Below, piece by piece: positions 24,686 to 31,833 of a DNA stretch of 48,314 nt (position 1 is the stretch's first letter; every line of letters begins with the position of its first letter). The stretch spans positions 41,725 through 90,038 of the forward strand of contig NZ_AOJN01000013.1 in the NCBI RefSeq assembly GCF_000337335.1. Reading direction: 5' to 3'. Made by a program: the position numbers and the translations under genes. Origin of the DNA: Halorubrum distributum JCM 10118 (GTDB lineage: Archaea > Halobacteriota > Halobacteria > Halobacteriales > Haloferacaceae). Below the pieces are notes generated by a model, which was given only the letters and a program-made list of their open reading frames with translations, was not told where the DNA came from and ran no database searches.

Positions 24686-24964
24686 GTGTCGAGCGACCGC
24701 CTCCGCTGCGTCGACTGCCGCGAGCCGATCCCCGCAGACGCGCGGATCTGCCCGCACTGCCGCGCGATCCAGCCGTCGCCGCTGCTCGACGTCGTCGTCG
24801 TCGTCGCCGGGGTGTTCGCGCTGCTGTTCGGCGTCGTCCTCGCGGTGATGACCGTCGGGGCCAGCCGCCTCCTCGGCTTCCTCCTGCTCGTCGTCGGCTT
24901 CGGGCTGGCCGTCGGCGGCTACACGCGGTACCTCGACCGGCAGGCGGCGAGCCGGGCGCGGTAG
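24686..24964 (+). CDS. Zinc-ribbon membrane protein
   Basis: 92 aa from a GTG. Two knuckles, CVDC (8-11) and CPHC (22-25), form a zinc ribbon at the N-terminus; then two hydrophobic helices (about 34-55 and 62-80) and a basic tail. This is a common haloarchaeal domain pairing with unknown function. The gap to the MFS gene is 68 bp. The start is the first codon that keeps the ribbon and lies after a T-rich stretch (CTTTTTCCC). Confidence 0.7.
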   Translation: MSSDRLRCVDCREPIPADARICPHCRAIQPSPLLDVVVVVAGVFALLFGVVLAVMTVGASRLLGFLLLVVGFGLAVGGYTRYLDRQAASRAR

Positions 24965-25044
24965 GGGCGTTTCGCCTCCCCGGACCCCTTTCCCGTCGCT
25001 CTCGCTGCGACAATTTAAGTACCGTCGACCGCCACGGTACGGAC

Positions 25045-25725
25045 ATGCTCACCCCACTCACCGGCGGCCTGGTCCTCGCGGGGCTGGCGCTCGCGTTCGT
25101 CGGCGCGGCGGTCTCCGTCTACGCGGTGACGCTGACGGGGCTGCTCGTCGGCGCCGGCGCCGGCTACCTGTTCGCGCCGAACGTCGTCGGCCTGGTCGCG
25201 GTCGACGGTGCGGTCCTGACCGCCGGCGCGGTCGGGGTCGGCGGCCTCCTCGGCGGCTTCCTCGCGTACGCCGGGCTCTCCTTCGCGGTGTTGGGGATCG
25301 GCGCGGTCGTCGGCGGCTTCGCCGGGCGGTTCGCGGTCGGCCCCTTCTACGCGGCGGACGCGGCGGGGATCGAGGGGACGGCGCTGCTGGTCGGCGCGAC
25401 GCTCGCGGGCGTCGCGGTCGGCGCGCTGTTCGGGTTCGTCCTCACCCGGACGACGCTCGTGGTCTCGACCGCGCTCATCGGCGCGGCGTTCGCCTCCCGG
25501 TCGCTCACGCCGGCGGACTTCGAGGCGGCCGCCGCGGAGACGACGGTCGAACCCCTCCTCTTCGACCTCTCCGCGCCCGCGTTCCTCGCGGTGTTCGTCC
25601 TCGGGGCGCTCTCACAGCTGGGGCTGTTCAAGTTCGGCTACGTGACGAAGCTGGTCGGGTTCCTTCCCGGCGCGCGGCGGTGGACGGCGGACGACGACCG
25701 CGACGCGGACGCGAAGGGCGCCTAA
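25045..25725 (+). CDS. Unrecognised polytopic membrane protein
   Basis: 226 aa with about seven hydrophobic, Gly/Ala-rich segments and a short charged C-terminal tail. The pattern is like the DUF4203/TM-glycine-zipper type integral membrane proteins, but no firm family assignment is possible. TATA-like ATTTAAGTA (25012-25020) about 27 nt before the ATG supports the start. Convergent with the 3-hydroxyacyl-CoA dehydrogenase gene; only 24 bp lies between the stops. Confidence 0.7.
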   Translation: MLTPLTGGLVLAGLALAFVGAAVSVYAVTLTGLLVGAGAGYLFAPNVVGLVAVDGAVLTAGAVGVGGLLGGFLAYAGLSFAVLGIGAVVGGFAGRFAVGPFYAADAAGIEGTALLVGATLAGVAVGALFGFVLTRTTLVVSTALIGAAFASRSLTPADFEAAAAETTVEPLLFDLSAPAFLAVFVLGALSQLGLFKFGYVTKLVGFLPGARRWTADDDRDADAKGA

Positions 25726-25749
25726 TCACCTCCCGGTGCCGACCTCCGG

Positions 25750-26607
25750 CTACTCGTACTCGTAGAAGCCGCGGCCGGTCTTCTTCCCGAGGTCGCCCGC
25801 CTCGACCTTGCGCTTGAGGAGGTAGGCGGGCTTGTAGCGGTCGCCGAGCTCCTCGTGGAGCGTCTCGCTGGCGTCGAGCGCCACGTCGAGCCCGATGTGG
25901 TCGGCGAGTTCGAGCGGGCCCATCGGGACGTTCGTGCCGAGCGTCATCCCGCGGTCGATGTCGGCCTTCTCGGCGACCCCCTCGTCGTACGCGCGGATCC
26001 CCTCGTTTATCCACGGCATCAGGATGCGGTTGGTGACGAAGCCGGGCTTGTCGTCGGCCTCCCAGGTCTCCTTGCCCAGGTCCTCGGCGAAGGCGTGCGC
26101 GAAGTCGACGACCGCGGGGTCGGTACGCTCGCCGACCACGACCTCGACGCCGTCCATGATCGGGACGGGGTTCATGAAGTGGAGGCCGACCACGTCGGTC
26201 GCGCGGTCGGTCGCGCTCGCGACGCTCGTGATAGACAGCGTGGAGGTGTTCGTCGCGAGGACGACGTCGTCGTCGGTGACGCGGTCCAAGTCGGCGAACA
26301 CGTCGCGTTTCACGTCGAGGTCCTCGATCACGGCCTCGACGACGAGGTCGGCGGCCGCCAGGTCGTCGAGGTCGGTCGTGCCCGTAATTCGGTCGCGGAT
26401 CGCGTCCGGTTCCTCGTCGAGCGCGTCCTTCCCGGCCAGCCGGTCGAGGCTGTCCTCGACGCTGTCGAGGCCGCGCTCGACGTACTCGCTCTCGACGTCC
26501 CGCATCACCACGTCGTAGCCCGCGGTCGCCGCGACCTGCGCGATGCCGTTGCCCATCGTCCCGGCGCCGACGACGCCGACGACGTCCACCTCGGAGAGTT
26601 CTCGCAT
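25750..26607 (-). CDS. 3-hydroxyacyl-CoA dehydrogenase (NAD-dependent)
   Basis: 285 aa, the single-function form without an enoyl-CoA hydratase. The Rossmann motif GVVGAGTMGNGIAQ is at 11-24, and GLHFMNPVPIMDGVEVVVG carries the catalytic His and substrate contacts. The C-terminal domain has the LDVALDASETL and GRGFYEYE ending. It acts in beta-oxidation or on 3-hydroxybutyryl-CoA. TATA-like TAAGTATT about 28 nt before the ATG at 26607 fits a leaderless start. Divergent from the fba-fbp operon. Confidence 0.93.
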   Translation of the reverse strand: MRELSEVDVVGVVGAGTMGNGIAQVAATAGYDVVMRDVESEYVERGLDSVEDSLDRLAGKDALDEEPDAIRDRITGTTDLDDLAAADLVVEAVIEDLDVKRDVFADLDRVTDDDVVLATNTSTLSITSVASATDRATDVVGLHFMNPVPIMDGVEVVVGERTDPAVVDFAHAFAEDLGKETWEADDKPGFVTNRILMPWINEGIRAYDEGVAEKADIDRGMTLGTNVPMGPLELADHIGLDVALDASETLHEELGDRYKPAYLLKRKVEAGDLGKKTGRGFYEYE

Positions 26608-26741
26608 GCGGACCGCTGCCGCGCCGCGGGTGGTAAGTATTGCGGAAGCCCGAGGGCGACGCCGTTTCTCGCAAAGAAATTAACAATTTGAGTAGTAATG
26701 GATCGGTTCGCTCGATCGCTCGGCATTCGCCCGGAGACGCC

Positions 26742-26799
26742 ACGTAAAGGGTCGCTCCGATTCTTTACGTTCGGTGAAACCACCATAGCCCTTTTTACG
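26742..26799 (+). promoter_or_regulatory. Promoter of the fba-fbp operon with an upstream palindrome
   Basis: TATA-like CTTTTTACG at 26791-26799 is about 25 nt before the fba ATG. Upstream, ACGTAAAG (26742-26749) and CTTTACGT (26763-26770) form a perfect inverted repeat with a 13-bp spacer; the arm-like TTTACGT recurs inside the TATA region. A candidate operator. Confidence 0.5.
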
Positions 26800-26821
26800 T
26801 ATGTAACGGAACTACGAACTG

Positions 26822-27625
26822 ATGCTTCCTCACGCCGCCGACGACATCGAGCGCGACGGTAAATCCCTGATCCTCGCGTACGACCACGGGCTCGAACACG
26901 GGCCGGTCGACTTCGAACCGAACCCGGACACGGCGGATCCGGAACGGATCTTCGAGCTCGCCACCCACGAGGCGGTCACCTCGCTGGCCGTCCAGAAGGG
27001 GCTCGCGGAGGCGTACTACCCCGACTACGAGGACGAGGTGAACCTCCTGTTGAAGCTCAACGGGACCTCGAACCTCTGGCGGGGAGAGCCCGACAGCGCG
27101 GTCAACTGCACGGCGGAGTACGCGGCCGAACTGGGCGCCGACGCGGTCGGGTTCACCGTCTACGGCGGGTCGAACCACGAGGTCGAGATGGCCGAGGAGT
27201 TCCGCGAGGCGCAGGAGGGCGCCCGCGAACACGACATGGGCGTCGTCATGTGGTCGTACCCCCGCGGCCAGGGGCTCCGCAACGACGGCAGCCCGGACGT
27301 GATCTCCTACGGCGCGCGGCTCGGCCTGGAGCTCGGCGCCGACGTGGTGAAGGTGAAGTACCCCGGCTCCGCCGAGGCGATGGGCCACGCCGTCGAGATG
27401 GCCGGCCCCGCGGACGTCGTGATGTCCGGCGGGACGATGCGCGACGACAAGGCGTTCCTCCGGAACGTCTCGAACGCCATCGACGCGGGGGCGACCGGGA
27501 TCGCCGTCGGCCGGAACGTCTTCCAGCGCGACCAGCCCGAGCGCATCCTCGACGCGCTGGAGGCCGTGATCTTCCAGGAGGTCGACCCGGCCGAGGCGCT
27601 GGCCATCGCCGAGAGCGACGACTGA
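26822..27625 (+). CDS. fba: Class I fructose-bisphosphate aldolase (archaeal type)
   Basis: 267 aa of the DhnA/archaeal FBA family. The Schiff-base lysine is Lys177 or Lys179 in DVVKVKYPGS; LILAYDHGLEHGP (17-28) and VVMSGGTMRDD and GIAVGRNVFQR complete the barrel active site. It joins triose phosphates to fructose 1,6-bisphosphate. The fructose-1,6-bisphosphatase gene starts one base into its stop (TGATG), so the two should be co-expressed for gluconeogenesis. Confidence 0.94.
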   Translation: MLPHAADDIERDGKSLILAYDHGLEHGPVDFEPNPDTADPERIFELATHEAVTSLAVQKGLAEAYYPDYEDEVNLLLKLNGTSNLWRGEPDSAVNCTAEYAAELGADAVGFTVYGGSNHEVEMAEEFREAQEGAREHDMGVVMWSYPRGQGLRNDGSPDVISYGARLGLELGADVVKVKYPGSAEAMGHAVEMAGPADVVMSGGTMRDDKAFLRNVSNAIDAGATGIAVGRNVFQRDQPERILDALEAVIFQEVDPAEALAIAESDD

Positions 27626-28560
27626 TGACCGACTCCGACCCCCGCGCCGACGGCGGGCCCGCCGACTCGACCGTCGCGGCCGTCTTCGACGCGGTCGCGG
27701 CGACCGCCCCCGAGATCCGCGACGCGCTCCCCGGCCGCCGCGTCGAGAGCGGGACGGAGAACGCCTCCGGCGAGTCGGTGCTGGCGGGCGACCTCTACGC
27801 CGACGAGCTGCTCGGCGAGGCGATCACCGGGGTCGACGGCGTCGGCTCGTTCGTCAGCGAGGAGCGCGAGGAAGCGGTCGACGCCGGCGGCGCCGTGGGA
27901 AGCGGGCCGGACGACGCCTACGCGGTGGCGATCGACCCCCTCGACGGCTCCTCGAACCTCCGGTCGAACAACGCGATGGGGACCGTCGTCGGGATCTACG
28001 ACGCCCCGCTGCCCGCGAGCGGCCGCGACCTCGTCGCCGCCGGCTACGTCCTCTACGGGCCGATCACGACAATGGTCGTCGCCGACGAGGCGGGCGTCCG
28101 CGAGGAGGTCGTCGAGCGCGACGGCGGCGGTGCGGACGGTTCGACGGTCTCGCGCTCGGTCGTCGAGGCCGACCTGACGCTCCCGAGGGACCCGACCGTC
28201 TACGGGTTCGGGGGGCGCGTCCCCGACTGGCCCGCCGACTTCCGGGCGTACGCCCGCTCGATCGAGGACGACCTGAAGCTCCGCTACGGCGGCGCGATGG
28301 TCGGCGACGTGAACCAGGTGCTCACCTACGGCGGCGTGTTCGCGTACCCCGCGCTCCGGAGCGCGCCCGAGGGGAAGCTCCGCCTCCAGTTCGAGGCGAA
28401 CCCCATCGCGTACATCGTCGAGCGCGCGGGTGGCGCCTCCTCGGACGGCACCGGCTCGATCCTCGACGTCGAGCCCGAGGCGGTCCACCAGCGCACGCCG
28501 CTGTACGTCGGCAACGAGGCGCTGATCGAGCGGCTGGAAGCGGCCGTCGACGCGGACTGA
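27625..28560 (+). CDS. fbp: Fructose-1,6-bisphosphatase
   Basis: 311 aa of the inositol-monophosphatase/FBPase superfamily. The metal-binding DPLDGSSNL (104-112) and the distal YGGAMVGDVNQVL and EANPIAYIVERAGGASS are the class I FBPase signatures. Removes the C1 phosphate from fructose 1,6-bisphosphate, the irreversible gluconeogenic step. Sharing one base with the aldolase stop implies coupled translation and matched expression. The low-complexity loop ERDGGGADGSTV is a halophile-type insertion. Confidence 0.93.
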   Translation: MTDSDPRADGGPADSTVAAVFDAVAATAPEIRDALPGRRVESGTENASGESVLAGDLYADELLGEAITGVDGVGSFVSEEREEAVDAGGAVGSGPDDAYAVAIDPLDGSSNLRSNNAMGTVVGIYDAPLPASGRDLVAAGYVLYGPITTMVVADEAGVREEVVERDGGGADGSTVSRSVVEADLTLPRDPTVYGFGGRVPDWPADFRAYARSIEDDLKLRYGGAMVGDVNQVLTYGGVFAYPALRSAPEGKLRLQFEANPIAYIVERAGGASSDGTGSILDVEPEAVHQRTPLYVGNEALIERLEAAVDAD

Positions 28561-28660
28561 GCCGGACCGTACCGTCGCCCCGGGGCTCGGTCCGTCGTCC
28601 GACGCCCGCCGCCGATCTCGCATGGAAAACTGTTTAGGACTCTCCGCAAATCTTGCGTCC

Positions 28661-30472
28661 ATGAAAGTCCACGTCGGCGCGGCGGCGACCCCCGAGGAGG
28701 CCGAGGCGATCGCGAAGTCGCTCGCGGAACACCTCGGCGTCGACGTCGACGTCCACATCGAGGGCGAGGAGACGCCGCTCGCGAGCGCCGAGCCGTCCGA
28801 ACCGAGCTACCCGCTCGACGACGACCTCGGGCCCACGGAGCGCGAGCGCGACCTCCGCGCCGAAATCGCCGACATCCGCGAGGGCGGCCCGGAGAAGTAC
28901 CGCGACCGGCTCTCCGAGCAGGGGAAGCTGTTCGTCCGCGACCGCCTCGACCTCTGGTTCGGCGGCGAGGACGGGACGCGGGGCGCCGGCGACGCGAGCG
29001 CGGCCGACGGCGACCCCGCGGGCGTGAAGTTCGAGGACGGGAAGTTCGCCGCCTTCGACGACTGGCACCCGGACGCGCCCGCCGGCGAGGACGGGGAGCG
29101 GAACGAGGCGGGCGGCGACCGCCTCCCGGGCGACGGCCTGCTGACGGGCGCCGCCGAGTTCGAGGGGCGCGACGTCCACTTCATGGCCAACGACTTCACC
29201 GTGAAGGCGGGGTCGATGGCGTCGAAGGGCGTCGAGAAGTTCCTCCGGATGCAACAGCGCGCGCTGAAGACGGGCAACCCCGTCCTCTACCTGATGGACT
29301 CCTCCGGCGGGCGGATCGACCAGCAGACGGGCTTCTTCGCCAACCGCGAGGGGATCGGGAAGTACTACTACAACCACTCGATGCTCTCCGGCGCCGTCCC
29401 CCAGATCTGCGTCCTCTACGGCCCCTGTATCGCCGGCGCCGCCTACACGCCCGTCTTCGCGGACTTCACCGTGATGGTCGAGGACATGTCCGCGATGGCG
29501 ATCGCCTCGCCGCGGATGGTCGAGATGGTCACCGGCGAGGAGATCGACCTGGAGGACCTCGGCGGCCCCCGCGTCCACGCCGAGGAGTCCGGCTCCGCCG
29601 ACCTGATCGCGCGCGACGAGGAGCACGCCCGCGAACTGGTCTCGAAGCTGATCGGCTACCTCCCCGATCAGGCCGGCGAGAAGCCCCCGAAACGCGAGAC
29701 GAAGCCGCCGAAGTTCTCGCCCGACGGGATCGACGAGCTGATCCCGGAGGCGCCGAACCGCCCGTACGACGCCCACGACCTGATCGACCGGATCGCCGAC
29801 GCCGAGTCCGTCTTCGAGCTGAAGGAGGGGTACGGCCCGGAGATCGTCACGGCGTTCTGCCGGATCGACGGCCGGCCGGTCGGCGTCGTCGCCAACCAGC
29901 CCACTGAGCGCTCCGGCGCCATCTTCCCGGACGCGGCGGAGAAGGCCGCGGAGTTCATCTGGACCTGCGACGCCTACGAGATCCCCCTGTTGTATCTCTG
30001 TGACACGCCCGGCTTCATGGCCGGCTCGCAGGTCGAGAAGGACGCCATCCTCGAGAAGGGGAAGAAGATGATCTACGCCACCTCTTCGGCGACGGTCCCG
30101 AAACAGACCGTCGTGGTCCGGAAGGCGTACGGCGCGGGGATCTACGCGATGGGCGGCCCCGCCTACGACCCCGAGAGCGTCATCGGGCTCCCCTCCGGCG
30201 AGATCGGGATCATGGGCCCGGAGGCCGCCATCAACGCGGTCTACGCCCGCAAGCTCGCCGAGATCGACGACCCGGAGGAGCGCGCGGCCGAGGAGGAGCG
30301 CCTGCGCGAGGAGTACCGCGAGGGGATCGACGTCCACCGGATGGCCAGCGAGGTCGTCATCGACGAGATCGTCCCGCCCTCCGACCTCCGCGCGGAACTG
30401 GCCGCGCGGTTCGACTTCTACGAGGACGTTCAGAAGGATCTGCCCGACAAGAAACACGGAACGGTCCTGTAA
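28661..30472 (+). CDS. Acyl-CoA carboxylase, carboxyltransferase (beta) subunit
   Basis: 603 aa, some 80 longer than usual. The core has the crotonase-fold carboxyltransferase signatures: VLYLMDSSGGRIDQQ, the acyl-CoA-side GPCIAGAAYTP and the C-terminal LLYLCDTPGFMAGSQVEK with RKAYGAGIYAMGG. Extra parts are an acidic N-terminal ~60 residues and two Gly/Asp insertions (about 102-121 and 138-155). Probably carboxylates propionyl- or acetyl-CoA with a biotin subunit encoded elsewhere; the exact substrate is not fixed by sequence. TATA-like AACTGTTTAGG about 28 nt before the ATG at 28661 supports this start. Confidence 0.9.
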   Translation: MKVHVGAAATPEEAEAIAKSLAEHLGVDVDVHIEGEETPLASAEPSEPSYPLDDDLGPTERERDLRAEIADIREGGPEKYRDRLSEQGKLFVRDRLDLWFGGEDGTRGAGDASAADGDPAGVKFEDGKFAAFDDWHPDAPAGEDGERNEAGGDRLPGDGLLTGAAEFEGRDVHFMANDFTVKAGSMASKGVEKFLRMQQRALKTGNPVLYLMDSSGGRIDQQTGFFANREGIGKYYYNHSMLSGAVPQICVLYGPCIAGAAYTPVFADFTVMVEDMSAMAIASPRMVEMVTGEEIDLEDLGGPRVHAEESGSADLIARDEEHARELVSKLIGYLPDQAGEKPPKRETKPPKFSPDGIDELIPEAPNRPYDAHDLIDRIADAESVFELKEGYGPEIVTAFCRIDGRPVGVVANQPTERSGAIFPDAAEKAAEFIWTCDAYEIPLLYLCDTPGFMAGSQVEKDAILEKGKKMIYATSSATVPKQTVVVRKAYGAGIYAMGGPAYDPESVIGLPSGEIGIMGPEAAINAVYARKLAEIDDPEERAAEEERLREEYREGIDVHRMASEVVIDEIVPPSDLRAELAARFDFYEDVQKDLPDKKHGTVL

Positions 30473-30495
30473 CCGGCGGAACGGGTCGGCCCGGC

Positions 30496-31044
30496 CTACA
30501 GCGCCGCGACCAGCTCGCCGCCGTACGCCCCGACGGCGCCGTCGAGCCCGAGCCCGACGGCCAGCCCGACCGCGAGCAGCGCGCCGGCGTAGGCGGCGGA
30601 CCCGACCAGCGACGCGGCGGCGAACCGCGGCGCGGAGACGGTCGAGGCGTTCGCGGTCGGCACGGCGAGCCAGCCGCGCGTCCCCGGGACCGCGTTCGAG
30701 GCCGCCACCGCGGGGAGCCCCCACCGGTCGAACCAGCGGCCCGCGCCGTCCAGTCGGGCCTCGTCGACCGGGACGAGGGGGAGCGACGTCGGGTCCGCGT
30801 CGAACCGGCGGACGCCGACGAAGAGGAGGGACTGGCCGACCGTCGCGCCGGTCACCGCCGCGGCGAACACCGGGAGCACCGCGACCGCCTCGACGCCCGC
30901 GGCGACCACGGCCGCGACGAACAGCGTCCGCGCCGGCAACACCTTCCCCACGAGGGCGCCTTCGAGGGCGAAGACGGCGAAGACCGCGACGGCCCCGTAG
31001 GTACCGACGAGGGCGAGCGCCGTCTCCGCGTGGGGGCCGATCAC
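30496..31044 (-). CDS. DedA/SNARE-associated-like membrane protein
   Basis: 182 aa from GTG. Four to five hydrophobic segments with the DedA-like halves EGALVGKVLPARTLFVAA and FDRWGLPAVAASNAVPGTRGWLAVPTA, i.e. the E...P and R-PGTR-like features of that family. DedA proteins move lipids or keep proton balance across membranes. The GTG at 31044 is preferred to a TTG 20 codons upstream because a TATA-like CTTATG (around 31068-31073) lies about 25 nt before it. Divergent from the peroxiredoxin gene. Confidence 0.75.
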   Translation of the reverse strand: MIGPHAETALALVGTYGAVAVFAVFALEGALVGKVLPARTLFVAAVVAAGVEAVAVLPVFAAAVTGATVGQSLLFVGVRRFDADPTSLPLVPVDEARLDGAGRWFDRWGLPAVAASNAVPGTRGWLAVPTANASTVSAPRFAAASLVGSAAYAGALLAVGLAVGLGLDGAVGAYGGELVAAL

Positions 31045-31206
31045 GACGAACCTCCGCGCCCCACGCGCATAAGTCCCGTCGAGAGGGACGGTAGCACCCG
31101 GCAACGCCCCGATTATCGCGCGGCGCGGGTCCGCTCCGCTCGTTCCCGCACGGCTGGGGCGTGGCTATTTACCGCCCACGCGCGCACCGATCCCCGTGAT
31201 ACCCGT

Positions 31207-31746
31207 ATGATCGACGTCGGCGACACGGCTCCGGACTTCGCCGCGCCCGCGGTCACTGGCGAGCGCGCCGACGAGCTGGCGCTGTTCCGGCTCGTTGAGG
31301 CCCACGACGCGGTCGCGCTCCTGTTCGCGCCCGCGACGTTCGTGCCGACGTGTACGGCCGAGCTCGCCGCGGTCCGCGACGCCGGCTGGGCCGACCGCGA
31401 CGACCTCGCCGTCGCCGCGCTCACGGGCGACTCGCTGTACGCCGGGTTCGCGTACGCCGACCGGTTCGACCTCCCGTTCCCGGTCGTCAGCGACTTCCAC
31501 GGCGGCGTCGCCGAGTCGTACGGCCTGCTCGCGGACTCGTGGGAGGGTCACTCGGACATTCCGCGCCGCGCGGCGCTCGTGGTCGACGGCGACTGGACGG
31601 TCCGGTTCGCCGAGGCGACCGCCGACCCGCTCGACCGCGCCGCCCCTGCCCCGGTCGAGCGCGCGACGGAGGCGCTCCGAGAGATCGGCGCCGAGGCCGA
31701 CCGGCCGCGGGTGGCGTACGACGGCCGCTGGGAGACCGACGACTGA
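31207..31746 (+). CDS. Peroxiredoxin-like (AhpC/TSA) protein
   Basis: 179 aa with the Prx fold: GDTAPDFAAPAV, the active-site region LFAPATFVPTCTAEL with Cys49, DSLYAGFAYADRFDLPFPVVSD and a C-terminal helix. Cys49 is the only cysteine, so it would be a 1-Cys type. In the motif PxxxT/SxxC the Thr/Ser is Val46 here, although it helps activate the peroxide in known enzymes. A standard peroxidase activity is therefore uncertain. The ATG at 31207 starts MIDVGDTAPDF, as in the family. Confidence 0.82.
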   Translation: MIDVGDTAPDFAAPAVTGERADELALFRLVEAHDAVALLFAPATFVPTCTAELAAVRDAGWADRDDLAVAALTGDSLYAGFAYADRFDLPFPVVSDFHGGVAESYGLLADSWEGHSDIPRRAALVVDGDWTVRFAEATADPLDRAAPAPVERATEALREIGAEADRPRVAYDGRWETDD

Positions 31747-31833
31747 GGGGCTTTCCAGGCCGAAGCGCGGTCTCCGAACGCCGGCGTTCGCGGCCGCATG
31801 GTTTTATTATCAACGTCGAAATAGGACGGAGTC

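Noticed and set aside
25019..25040. GTACCG/CGGTAC inverted repeat before the 226-aa membrane protein gene
   Set aside because: Only 6-bp arms in GC-rich DNA between TATA box and start; too weak to call an operator.
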